Below, in pieces: positions 6,729-15,497 of a stretch of 15,573 nucleotides of DNA (its first letter is position 1; every line of letters starts with the position of its first letter). The stretch is from contig NZ_JBAKHX010000120.1 in the NCBI RefSeq assembly GCF_036906915.1, positions 1 to 15,573 of the forward strand. The letters run 5' to 3'. The translations under genes were made by a program, and so were the position numbers. The notes beneath the pieces were generated by a model. That model saw only the letters and a list, made by a program, of their open reading frames with translations, was not told where the DNA came from and ran no database searches. The stretch is from Phytohabitans sp036906915 (GTDB lineage: Bacteria > Actinomycetota > Actinomycetes > Mycobacteriales > Micromonosporaceae).

Positions 6729-9310
6729 CCGGCTGCCTCGTCCAGCAGCAGGGCGCAGCGGATCAGCCCCAGGTGGCTGTATGCCTGGGGGTGGTTGCCC
6801 AGGCCGCGCTCGGCCAGCGGGTCGTACTGCTCCGGCAGCAGGCCCGTCGGGCCGGCCGTGTCGAGCATCTGCGCGAAGAGCTCCTCGGCGTCGCCGCGCC
6901 GCCCGGTGCGCAGGTACGCCTCGATCAGCCACGCCGTGCACACGTGGAAGCCGCCCTCGCGCCCTGGCAGCCCGTCGTCCCACCGGTACCGGTAGACGAC
7001 CGGGCCGCTGCGCAGCTCGGCCTCTATCTTGAGCACGGTGGCGAGGAAGCGCGGGTCGTCGTCGGGCAGCAGGCCGGACAGGCCGATCCAGAGGCTGGAC
7101 GCGTCCATGTCTTCGTCGCCGTACGCCACCGTGTAGGCGCCGGCCTCGTCGTTCCAGCCGTGCTCCAGCACGTTGTGCCCGATCCGGTCGCGCAGCTCGA
7201 CCCACTCCGGCCGGTCGCCGTCGCCGTGCCGGCGCACCACCTGAAGTGCCCGGTCGACCGTCATCCAGCACATGACCTTCGAGTACACGTGGTGGCGCGG
7301 CGGCAGGCGCGCCTCCCACAGGCCGTGGTCGGGCTCGTGCCAGCGGCGCTCGACGGCTTGCACCATCGCCTCCAGCACCCGCCACTCGTCGGGCCGCACC
7401 GAGCCGCGCGCGTCGGCCACGGCGGCGAGCAGATCGGCGACCGGCCCGAAGACGTCGAGCTGGAGCTGGTGGTTGGCCAGGTTGCCGACCCGCACCGGCC
7501 GGGAGCCGGCCCAGCCGGGCAGCGTGTCGATGACCGCCTCGGCACCCAGCTCATACCCCTCGACCGTGTACAGCGGATGCAGCCTTTCGGGGTGCCCGCC
7601 GGTGCGTTCCACGCAGCCGTCGACCCACCTCAGGAAGCGCTCCGCCTCGTCGAGCGAGCCGAGGTCGACCAGCGCGCGTGCGGTCATCGCCGCGTCGCGG
7701 AACCAGCAGTACCGGTAGTCCCAGTTGCGTACGCCGCCGATCTCTTCGGGCAGCGACGTGGTGGCGGCCGCGAGGATGCCGCCGGTGGGCTCGTGGCACA
7801 GGCCGCGCAGCGTGAGCGCGGACCGCAGCACCAGGTCGCGGGCGGTGGCGGGCAGCCGCAGCGAGGCGGCCCAGTCGCGCCAGGCGTTCTCCGCCGAGGC
7901 CTGGCGCTCCGTTAGCGGTATCCGGTTGTGCTCGATGCTGTCGGACCCGAACCGCAGCTCCAGCGCCATCTGCCCGCCCATCGCGGAGAGATCGACCACC
8001 GCCCGGGCGCTGTCGTGCCCGCCGTCGCTGACGATGTCCCACTCGACGCCGGGGGAGTAGAGCGTGACCGGCTCGGGGGAGCCGAGCACCAGCAGGCCGT
8101 CGCCGAGCGGTTGGAGCCGGACGGCCACCTGCCCGTACTCGGGCCGCGGCGCGAACTCCAGCCGCGCCCCCACGTGCCCGGTGAGCACGCGGACCAGCGT
8201 GGAGTCGTCGGCGTCGTCCAGCCAGTCGGTGACGGTGAGCCCCGACCAGCGGGTCTCGACGGTCATCGTGCTGGTGCGGTACCGCTGGCCGAGCGGGATG
8301 CCGCCCCGGTCCGGCGCGACCGTGAAGTGCCCGGCCGGGGCGCCGCCGAGCAGGTCGGCGAAGAGGGCAGACGAGTCCGGGCGGGGGTGGCACAGCCACG
8401 ACACTTTGGCCTCGGGGGTGAGCAGCGCGACAGTGCGCCCGTTGGCGAGCATGGTGTGTCGCTCGATCGGCACCGCTCGTTCGCCGAAGAGCCAGTTGCG
8501 CCGGGTCTGGAGCAGCAGGGCCAGCACCCGGGCAGCCTCGATGGGTTCGCCCACACGGTAGTTCGCGGTCGTCTCGCCCGGCCCGATCTTGATGCCGACG
8601 TCGGGGCCGTGCAGCCGGGCGAACGCCCGCTCGTCGGTGACGTCGTCGCCGATGACCAGCGCCGCACTCGCCGACATCTGCGCGCGCAGCTGGTCGACCG
8701 CCGCGCCCTTGTTGGTCGGCAGTACCGATAGCTCCATGACCTGCTTGCCGTTGGTGACGGTCACGTCGGGCCAGGTGGCCGGGCCGGTTCGAAGCGCTTC
8801 GATGACCCGCGCGGCCACCTGCGGATCGGCCGCGCGCACGTGCACCGCGACGCTCGCCGGTTTCGCCTCCAGGCGTACCCCCGCGGCACCGGCGACGACC
8901 TCGCGGACCGCCTGCTGCAGCCGGGTGCGGGTCTCGACCAGCTCCGGCGCCAGCCGCTCCACGAACCCGATGTCGAACTCGGACCCGTGACTGCCCACGA
9001 GGTGCACCTCGGACGGCAGGCGGGACAGCGCTGCCAGGTCGCGCAGCGCCCGCCCCGACACCACCGCCACCGTGGTCTGCGGGAGCGAGGCCAGGGCGCG
9101 GACCGCGGCCACCGCCTCGGGCAGCGGCGTCGCCTTCGTCGGGTCGGTGACTATCGGCGCGAGCGTGCCGTCGTAGTCGCAGGCGACCAGCAGCTGCGGC
9201 ACCCGGGCGATGCGGCCGATGGCCGAGCGCAGCTCTGGTTCGATCTCGGCCACCTCTCGCTGATCGAGCTCGACGGAATCGGTCCTGCGTCGCCGCCCAA
9301 TCTGAGTCAT
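6725..9310 (-). CDS. otsB: Fusion of trehalose-6-phosphate phosphatase (OtsB) and GH15 trehalase/glucoamylase-like hydrolase
   Basis: The 861-residue protein has two enzymes. Residues about 38-265 are a HAD phosphatase of the OtsB type: DYDGTLAP (45-52) with nucleophile D45 and acid D47, VVSGR (83-87), and GDDVTDE (221-227). Residues about 275-861 are a GH15 hydrolase: RNWDYRYCWFRDAA (528-541), NLANHQLQLDVFGP (610-623), DEDMDASSLW (732-741), EGGFHVCTAWL (785-795) with likely general acid E785, and PEQYDP (826-831) with likely base E827. GH15 includes bacterial trehalases, so the protein may make trehalose from its phosphate and also split it; glucoamylase activity is the alternative. Mycobacterial OtsB1 is known to carry a GH65-like domain instead. 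The ATG at 9310 has no good Shine-Dalgarno and overlaps by ATGA the stop of a 9-codon leader ORF, so translation may be coupled. otsA lies 146 bp upstream. Confidence 0.92.
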   Translation of the reverse strand: MTQIGRRRRTDSVELDQREVAEIEPELRSAIGRIARVPQLLVACDYDGTLAPIVTDPTKATPLPEAVAAVRALASLPQTTVAVVSGRALRDLAALSRLPSEVHLVGSHGSEFDIGFVERLAPELVETRTRLQQAVREVVAGAAGVRLEAKPASVAVHVRAADPQVAARVIEALRTGPATWPDVTVTNGKQVMELSVLPTNKGAAVDQLRAQMSASAALVIGDDVTDERAFARLHGPDVGIKIGPGETTANYRVGEPIEAARVLALLLQTRRNWLFGERAVPIERHTMLANGRTVALLTPEAKVSWLCHPRPDSSALFADLLGGAPAGHFTVAPDRGGIPLGQRYRTSTMTVETRWSGLTVTDWLDDADDSTLVRVLTGHVGARLEFAPRPEYGQVAVRLQPLGDGLLVLGSPEPVTLYSPGVEWDIVSDGGHDSARAVVDLSAMGGQMALELRFGSDSIEHNRIPLTERQASAENAWRDWAASLRLPATARDLVLRSALTLRGLCHEPTGGILAAATTSLPEEIGGVRNWDYRYCWFRDAAMTARALVDLGSLDEAERFLRWVDGCVERTGGHPERLHPLYTVEGYELGAEAVIDTLPGWAGSRPVRVGNLANHQLQLDVFGPVADLLAAVADARGSVRPDEWRVLEAMVQAVERRWHEPDHGLWEARLPPRHHVYSKVMCWMTVDRALQVVRRHGDGDRPEWVELRDRIGHNVLEHGWNDEAGAYTVAYGDEDMDASSLWIGLSGLLPDDDPRFLATVLKIEAELRSGPVVYRYRWDDGLPGREGGFHVCTAWLIEAYLRTGRRGDAEELFAQMLDTAGPTGLLPEQYDPLAERGLGNHPQAYSHLGLIRCALLLDEAAG

Positions 9311-9336
9311 GCGCCGCCGCCAGCTAACTCAGTCAT
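9307..9336 (-). CDS. Possible 9-residue leader peptide (MTELAGGGA) coupled to the OtsB-GH15 gene
   Basis: The ATG at 9336 has GGAGG (9343-9347) six bases upstream, and the TGA at 9307-9309 overlaps the ATG of the fusion gene as ATGA. The ribosome site comes from the 3' arm of repeat R2. Its fourth codon is TTA. It is probably a translational coupling device rather than a functional peptide, and may be fortuitous. Confidence 0.35.
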   Translation of the reverse strand: MTELAGGGA

Positions 9337-9446
9337 GTGCCGCCTCCAGCAGGCGCCACAAAGCGGAGGGAGCGCAGCGACCGGAGTGACTGGCGCCTGC
9401 TGGAGGCATAAGGGGCGCATGACTCGCGGGAGCGTAGCGAGCGCCA
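9332..9446 (-). repeat. Copy R2 of the 116-bp palindromic repeat, between otsA and the OtsB-GH15 gene
   Basis: The inner stem is a perfect 17-bp palindrome (9342-9358 with 9391-9407) around a 32-nt loop. The outer stem pairs 9332-9341 with 9414-9423 with one mismatch, and bases 9408-9413 are bulged. R1 at 1-116 is the inverted homologue with the same fold. R2 is flanked by an imperfect direct repeat, gccagctaRctcagtcatgtg, beginning at 9319 and 9443 (124-bp period). Within it the minus strand carries a 43-codon frame (9329-9460) whose ATG overlaps the otsA stop as ATGA. That frame is shifted in R1 by the one-base indel, so I do not treat it as a real protein. Confidence 0.88.
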
Positions 9447-9456
9447 GCTAGCTCAG

Positions 9457-10851
9457 TCATGTGGCCTCCGGCACGCCCAACTCGTTCAGGAACGAACGGG
9501 CCCACTGGCCGACGTCGTGCGCGCGCAGGTGCCGCTGCATGATTCGCATGCGGCGGCGCGCCTCGACGTCGTCGACGTGCACCGCGCGCAGCAGGGCGTC
9601 CTTGACCCCGTCAGGGTCATGAGGGTTACACAAGAACGCCTGGCGCAGCTCGGTCGCCGCACCGGCGAACTCGCTCAGCACCAGCGCACCGCCCGTGTCG
9701 GCACGGGAAGCCACGTACTCCTTGGCCACGAGGTTCATTCCGTCTCGCAGTGGCGTCACCATCATCACGTCGGCCGCGCAGTACAGAGCGGCCAGCTCAC
9801 TGCGACTGTACGACTGGTGGAGGTAGTGCACGGCCGGTACGCCAACACGGCCGAACTCGCCGTTGATCCGGCCCACCTCGCGCTCGACCTTGACCCGCAG
9901 CGCCTGGTAGTGCTCGACGCGCTCCCGGCTCGGCGTCGCCACCTGCACCATGACCGCCTCGGGCACGGACAGCTTGCCGTCGGCGAGCAGCTCTCGGAAC
10001 GCCTTGAGCCGGCGCTCGATGCCCTTGGTGTAGTCGAGCCGGTCGACGCCCAGCACGACCGTCTTCGGGTCGCCCAGTTCGGCGCGGATCTGCTTGGCGC
10101 GGGCCTGCACCAGCGGGTCGGCGGCCATCCGCTGCATCTCGGCCACGTCGATCGAGATCGGGAAGGCGCCCGCCTTGACCCGCCGCCCGTCGACGATGAT
10201 CGTCTGCCCCTCGTATCGCAGACCGAGCAGGTGCCGGGCCAGCCGGACGAAGTTTTGCGCCGCCAGTCGCTGCTGGAAACCCACAAGGTCGGCGCCGAGC
10301 AGGCCGCGCAGCACCTCGGCGCGCAGCGGCATCTGCATGAACAGCTCGATCGGCGGGAACGGAATGTGCAGGAAGAACCCGATGCGCAGGTCGGGGCGCA
10401 GCTCTCGAAGCATCGCCGGCACCAGCTGAAGCTGGTAGTCCTGTACCCACACCGTGGCGCCCTCGGCGGCCACCTCGGCGGCGGCCTCGGCGAACCGCGC
10501 GTTGACCGCCCGGTACGCCTCACGCCAGCGTCTCTTGAAGACCGGCGTCTCCACCGCGTCGTGGTACAGCGGCCAGATCGTGGCGTTGGACTGGCCCTCG
10601 TAGTACCGCTCCAACTCGTCGGCGCTCAACGGCACAGGGTGTAGCCGGATGCCCTCCAGGTCGAACGGCTCAGGCGCCTCACCGACCCCACCTGACCAGC
10701 CGACCCAGGTGCCCTGGTACTGCGCGAGCACCGGGTGCAGCGCGGTGACCAGACCGCCCGGGCTGGGTCGCCACTGCCGCCCGTCGGACGTCGTGACCTC
10801 GTCGACGGGCAGGCGGTTGGCGACCACGACGAACGAACTACGCACCGTCAC
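9457..10851 (-). CDS. otsA: Alpha,alpha-trehalose-phosphate synthase (GT20)
   Basis: OtsA couples UDP- or ADP-glucose to glucose 6-phosphate, giving trehalose 6-phosphate, in the cytoplasm. Motifs across the 464 residues are VVVANRLPV (8-16), PGGL (31-34), WVQDYQLQLVP (135-145), FLHIPFPP (160-167), GVDRLDYTKGI (268-278) with the donor-phosphate arginine and lysine, PLRDGMNLVAKEY (367-379) and LSEFAGAA (392-399). The length is normal. The reading frame extends to 11205, but that would overlap the divergent gene. Starts that fit the family are GTG at 10851 (GGAGG ten bases upstream) or GTG at 10845 (GGAG about eight bases upstream); I chose the first. The product feeds the phosphatase domain of the fusion gene downstream. 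The TGA at 9457-9459 lies in the flank of repeat R2. Confidence 0.95.
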   Translation of the reverse strand: MTVRSSFVVVANRLPVDEVTTSDGRQWRPSPGGLVTALHPVLAQYQGTWVGWSGGVGEAPEPFDLEGIRLHPVPLSADELERYYEGQSNATIWPLYHDAVETPVFKRRWREAYRAVNARFAEAAAEVAAEGATVWVQDYQLQLVPAMLRELRPDLRIGFFLHIPFPPIELFMQMPLRAEVLRGLLGADLVGFQQRLAAQNFVRLARHLLGLRYEGQTIIVDGRRVKAGAFPISIDVAEMQRMAADPLVQARAKQIRAELGDPKTVVLGVDRLDYTKGIERRLKAFRELLADGKLSVPEAVMVQVATPSRERVEHYQALRVKVEREVGRINGEFGRVGVPAVHYLHQSYSRSELAALYCAADVMMVTPLRDGMNLVAKEYVASRADTGGALVLSEFAGAATELRQAFLCNPHDPDGVKDALLRAVHVDDVEARRRMRIMQRHLRAHDVGQWARSFLNELGVPEAT

Positions 10852-10933
10852 GCTCCGTACACCTCCGGTGTCCAGGGTTCCCCTGAGCCTACTTGCCCCG
10901 CAGGTCATTGCCCCACCGTGGGACGCTGGAACC
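10852..10933. promoter_or_regulatory. Divergent promoter region between otsA and the membrane protein gene
   Basis: This 82-bp gap must hold start signals for both genes if they are expressed from here. I see no clear -35/-10 pair on either strand. Confidence 0.3.
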
Positions 10934-11482
10934 GTGCCCGCCCCCGAACCGACCCCGCGGCCGCGCGTCGTCGGCCCCCTTCTCGTCGCGCTCATGTTTC
11001 TCGCGGTCATCGGCGCGTCGGTCGGGTTCGTACTGGGCACCCGAGATGGCGGCGACTCCCCGGACACCAGCAACTCCGCGGACATCAGCAACGACACCGG
11101 GGCAGGCCGGCACACCGATGAGCCCTTTACGCCGTCGCCTTTGCCTTCGCCGTCTTCCACCGCTTGCCCGGTCCATACGCAGCAGCAGGCCGGCAAGGAG
11201 CTCACGCAGGTGCTCTACGTCCGCACGGACCGGTCGGAGGTCTGGATCTGCGTGGACGCCGATGAAGCCCTGTACTACCAGGGCCACAGCGGCCAGCCGG
11301 GCGAGGAGCTAATCGACGGCACGAACGCGATCTTTCTCACGGATGTCGAGCCGACCCAGTTCGGCTACCGCGCCCGCAACACCTCCGGCGCCTCCGTGAC
11401 CGAGTACCTCGTCTCGTCGAGGGAACTCATCATCCAAACCCCCAACGGCACCCGATCCACCGAGCCCGCCGCCGACTCATAG
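10934..11482 (+). CDS. Membrane-anchored protein of unknown function
   Basis: The 182-residue product begins with a short proline-rich cytoplasmic part, then one hydrophobic segment (about 12-35), a Ser/Thr/Pro/Asp-rich linker (about 38-77), and a compact outer domain (about 78-170). This suggests a single-pass protein with the C-terminal domain outside the cell. The domain contains C78 and C106, which could form a disulfide, and the segment VWICVDADEALYYQGH (103-118). I do not recognise a family with a known function. The start GTG at 10934 is chosen because it gives a normal N-in signal anchor and avoids the otsA frame; no good Shine-Dalgarno precedes it. It is divergent from otsA, and 112 bp separate it from ettA, so it is likely a single-gene unit. 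Confidence 0.75.
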   Translation: MPAPEPTPRPRVVGPLLVALMFLAVIGASVGFVLGTRDGGDSPDTSNSADISNDTGAGRHTDEPFTPSPLPSPSSTACPVHTQQQAGKELTQVLYVRTDRSEVWICVDADEALYYQGHSGQPGEELIDGTNAIFLTDVEPTQFGYRARNTSGASVTEYLVSSRELIIQTPNGTRSTEPAADS

Positions 11483-11508
11483 CTCGCGGGCATGATCGGA
11501 GCGCTCGC

Positions 11509-11514
11509 TAGGGT
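11509..11514 (+). promoter_or_regulatory. Candidate -10 box (TAGGGT) upstream of ettA
   Basis: TAGGGT lies 81 bases before the ettA GTG, in the 112-bp gap after the membrane protein gene. The same hexamer occurs upstream of the PBP gene. No -35 match is clear; a TTGACG at 11547 lacks a matching -10 at a spacing that would keep the ribosome site in the mRNA. Confidence 0.25.
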
Positions 11515-11594
11515 GATTCGCGGTCCGCGCCGCGTACCTGTCAGGATTGACGGCGGCGCAGGATTGAAAACATCTATTGGAGGTAGGCCGCACC

Positions 11595-13263
<1,669 letters not shown>

Positions 13264-13271
<8 letters not shown>

Positions 13272-13665
13272 CCGGTTCGTCTTCCATTGCGCGTTGCGGT
13301 GGTCCGACATGGACGTCTACGGCCACGTCAACAACGCGCGGTTCCTCACGCTCTTCGAAGAGGCCCGGGTGGCGATGATGTTCGTCGCCGCCCGGGACGC
13401 CGGCGTCAGCACCCTCGAAGAGGGCGTGGTCATCGTCCGGCACGAGATCGACTACCTGCGCCCGGTCGACTACGGCGACGCGGTCCGGATCGAGATGTGG
13501 ATCGAGGAGATCCGGGCGGCGCGGTTCACCGTGGCGTACGAGCTTTTCGACGGCGACGAGGTCGCCAGCCGGGCACGGTCCATCTGCGCCCCCTATGACC
13601 TGCGAGAGCAGCGTCCGCGCCGGCTCACCGACGCGGAGCGGTCCTTCTTGACTGGGTACCGATGA
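13264..13665 (+). CDS. Hotdog-fold acyl-CoA thioesterase (4HBT/YbgC/FadM type)
   Basis: The 133-residue product is a single hotdog domain. The signature WSDMDVYGHVNNARFLTLFEEAR (13-35) carries the catalytic aspartate position (D17) of 4-hydroxybenzoyl-CoA and YbgC thioesterases, which hydrolyse acyl-CoA or acyl-carrier-protein thioesters. The acyl substrate cannot be inferred. The GTG at 13264 lies inside the last codons of ettA (8-bp overlap) and the stop overlaps the next start as ATGA, so the three genes are probably one operon. A thioesterase gene close to ettA is also found in mycobacteria (Rv2475c near Rv2477c), which suggests an old but unexplained link. Confidence 0.9.
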
Positions 13666-14315
13666 AGCCCGACCGCCAAGACCTTGGTGCCTTCCTGGCC
13701 CGGCTGAGCCGGCTGGACCCGGCCGCCCTGGCGCGGCTGCGCCGCGTCGCCCCCGATCGCACCGCCGTGTGGGGGCGCCTGCCCTGGGCGGTACTCGTCA
13801 GCCGTACCGTCGCAGGAGCTGGACCGGACGACGCGACGGTGTCGGCGGCGGACCTGTTGGGAGCAGTCGAACGCCCCGGAGACCTTGTGCTGCCGGCCCG
13901 GCGCGACGCGGAGTGGCGCTGGCCGCTGCCGCCAGCGGTGGGCCGCGTGGTCGAGCAGCTGCCAGCCGCGGAGCTGCGGCGGATCGCGGCGGCGGCCGCG
14001 GGAACCCTGCGCGCGGCGGCGGCTGAAGGGGTCGGCGGACGCCCGGTGGCCGAACGCGCTGTTCGCGACGCTCTCCTCGATCACGTGGCCATCGTCGTCA
14101 CCACTGATGGGGCGCATGTCGAGGTGCCGCAACGGCTGGTGCAGGGCGTCGCCCGGATGGGCTTTCTCGGCCGATCGGACACAACTCCTGTCGGTACCGT
14201 CAACGTACAACTTGCTGGCCGGTGGATCGGGCTTGCTGCACCTTACGGCATTGCCTGGCTACTTCCTGTAAGTCAATTCGCGGTACGGCCAGCTGCCACT
14301 CGTACAAACGGCTGA
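13662..14315 (+). CDS. Hypothetical protein, last gene of the ettA operon
   Basis: The 217-residue product is rich in Ala and Arg and has no signal peptide or membrane segment. A helical N-terminal part (about 1-130) includes a long Ala/Arg helix at 105-125. The C-terminal part (about 135-210) looks like mixed beta structure, with IVVTTDGAHVEVP (143-155) and WIGLAAPYGIAWLLPVSQFAVRP (from 188). I do not recognise a family. The ATG overlaps the thioesterase stop as ATGA, which argues for a real, translationally coupled gene. Codon choice becomes less GC-rich over the last 40 codons, while the frame stays open to a TGA. A cytoplasmic role linked to the thioesterase or EttA is only a guess from position. 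Confidence 0.75.
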   Translation: MKPDRQDLGAFLARLSRLDPAALARLRRVAPDRTAVWGRLPWAVLVSRTVAGAGPDDATVSAADLLGAVERPGDLVLPARRDAEWRWPLPPAVGRVVEQLPAAELRRIAAAAAGTLRAAAAEGVGGRPVAERAVRDALLDHVAIVVTTDGAHVEVPQRLVQGVARMGFLGRSDTTPVGTVNVQLAGRWIGLAAPYGIAWLLPVSQFAVRPAATRTNG

Positions 14316-14322
14316 TGTCCCG

Positions 14323-14328
14323 TAGTCT
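14323..14328 (+). promoter_or_regulatory. Weak candidate -10 box (TAGTCT) for the YbjN gene
   Basis: TAGTCT fits TAnnnT and lies 118 bases before the chosen start of the next gene, just past the end of the ettA operon. No -35 element is clear. Confidence 0.2.
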
Positions 14329-14446
14329 CTCTGGACTGGTGGGGCCGTTGGGGGGATGCCTGAAGCCGGCTGTCCGGGTACCGTCGTGCGTCGGGTCCAA
14401 CGCAACGTAGGCGGCTGGATCCGCTGGGGAGTGAGGTGCGCGAGCG

Positions 14447-15040
14447 ATGCCGTGGTGGTCATGGCGCCCCGGTCACACCGGTGGCGGTGAACCGGAGACT
14501 CGAAGCGGAGTTCGTGGTGTTCAACGCAGCACAGTCCGGCGTGTGGGCGTGCCGGCGCAGCGTGAACCAGAGCATGTGACCCTGCCAGCCGATGTGTCCA
14601 CTATGGACGACATGGCGGTCACGGTCGGCTCGGTCACGTTGAGCCGCATAGGCGAGGCCCTCGACCTGCTTGACGTGCGCTATCTGGCCGACGGCGACGG
14701 CAGCCTTCTGGCGATGTGGGAGCGGCACGCCGTGCTCTTCACGCTCGAAGGGCCCGATGACGAGATCCTCGTCATGCGCGCCCGGCCGCACTCCACCGTC
14801 CCGCCCGACTGGGCCGACCGCGCCTACCGCGTCGTCAACGAGTGGAACCACACCCGTCGATTCTGCAAGGCGTACGTCGGCGACCCCACCGAGCGGGGCC
14901 AACTGCCGATATACGCCGAGATGCAGGTGCCGCTCAGCGCTGGCGCGCACGACGCGCTGGTGGTCGAGCTGCTCGACTGCGGGGCGGCCGTGGCCACCTC
15001 GTTCGTCGACTGGCTCCACGACGAGGGCGCCCTCCTCTAA
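14447..15040 (+). CDS. YbjN-domain protein
   Basis: The conserved part (about residues 65-190 of 197) matches the YbjN family, with a fold like type III secretion chaperones; its role in actinobacteria is unknown. Recognisable segments are LLDVRYLADGDGSLLAMWERHAVLFTLEG (from residue 73), PPDWADRAYRVVNEWNHTRRF and a C-terminal FVDWLHDEGALL. The start is uncertain. ATG at 14447 has GAGG ten bases upstream and gives a Trp- and Gly-rich head (MPWWSWRPG) and a disordered linker of about 45 residues with weaker codon bias. ATG at 14603 would give 145 residues holding the whole domain, but has no visible ribosome site. I prefer 14447. The gene stands alone, 131 bp past the ettA operon, and is followed by a hairpin and repeat element C. 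Confidence 0.82.
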   Translation: MPWWSWRPGHTGGGEPETRSGVRGVQRSTVRRVGVPAQREPEHVTLPADVSTMDDMAVTVGSVTLSRIGEALDLLDVRYLADGDGSLLAMWERHAVLFTLEGPDDEILVMRARPHSTVPPDWADRAYRVVNEWNHTRRFCKAYVGDPTERGQLPIYAEMQVPLSAGAHDALVVELLDCGAAVATSFVDWLHDEGALL

Positions 15041-15059
15041 CCACACCCGAGCCCACCTC

Positions 15060-15090
15060 GGCCGCCCCGACCGCCCCCGCCTGGGCGGCC
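15060..15090 (+). terminator. 8-bp GC hairpin after the YbjN gene
   Basis: ggccgccc (15060-15067) pairs perfectly with gggcggcc (15083-15090) around a 15-nt loop, 20 bases past the stop codon. There is no T-run. It is a possible terminator. Confidence 0.4.
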
Positions 15091-15093
15091 CCG

Positions 15094-15166
15094 CCTGGGT
15101 CGCCCGGCCTGCTTGGTCGCCCGGCCCCCGCTCGGTCGCCCGGCCCCGCTTGGTCGCCCGGCGCGG
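15094..15166. repeat. Tandem repeat, four units of 18-19 bp
   Basis: Units start at 15094, 15112, 15131 and 15149 and share the core ggtcgcccggc; the second unit has one extra C. No coding sense is evident. It lies between the YbjN terminator hairpin and repeat element C. Confidence 0.75.
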
Positions 15167-15194
15167 GTCGCGTCGGCGTGTCGGCACGCCGTGC

Positions 15195-15280
15195 CCGTCG
15201 ATCAAGGGCAAACGCACGTGGTTCGATCTCTTTTCCACGTGCATTCGCCCTTGATCGATGCGAATCTCCTTGATCGACGG
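15195..15280 (+). repeat. 86-bp palindromic element, copy C
   Basis: It has the same 13-bp terminal inverted repeats as copy A (15195-15207 and 15268-15280) and the same length. The inner arms, gatcaagggcaaacgcacgtgg-like, pair over 22 positions with two mismatches. It lies downstream of the YbjN gene and reads with it. Confidence 0.9.
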
Positions 15281-15497
15281 CTCGTGCGCGCTGCAGTCGC
15301 GCGCACGGCCTGAGCGGTCGGCGAGCGGGGCGGACCTTGCCGCATCTTGGTTTGGGCAACGTCGCCATAGCGACGCCACGGCTCCAAGATCTCCGCGTTG
15401 AGGCGCGGCGAACCTCGCCGCCCGCGCGGTCAGCCGGCGGCCTGGCCTGCGGCGGCCTGGCCTAGTGCGCGACGACCAGCGCGGCCGCTCCAGGCCT
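15281..15497. other. 217-bp spacer between elements C and D, with hairpins and no gene
   Basis: The spacer holds an 8-bp hairpin at 15284-15306 directly after C, a nested palindrome at 15344-15390, and a 15-bp tandem duplication (core ggcggcctggcct) at 15436-15465. No open frame here has a ribosome site or recognisable product. Confidence 0.6.
15344..15390. repeat. Nested palindrome
   Basis: An inner hairpin, cgtcgc-cata-gcgacg (15360-15375), is enclosed by the outer arms atcttgg (15344-15350) and ccaagat (15384-15390). It may be a third small palindromic element or a structured RNA; its function is unknown. Confidence 0.45.

Noticed and set aside
6317..7915. 532-codon open frame on the plus strand across the cobA / OtsB-GH15 junction.
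   Set aside because: It lies out of frame with cobA and antisense to the fusion gene, both of which have clear catalytic motifs.
9329..9460. 43-residue protein encoded across repeat R2.
   Set aside because: The reading frame is broken in homologous copy R1 by a one-base indel, while the hairpin is preserved; it is more likely repeat DNA than a protein, though it may be translated.
11577..11594. TTG start six codons upstream of the ettA GTG.
   Set aside because: The TTG overlaps the GGAGG that serves the GTG, and EttA proteins begin at the M-A-x-Y/F-I-Y-V segment.
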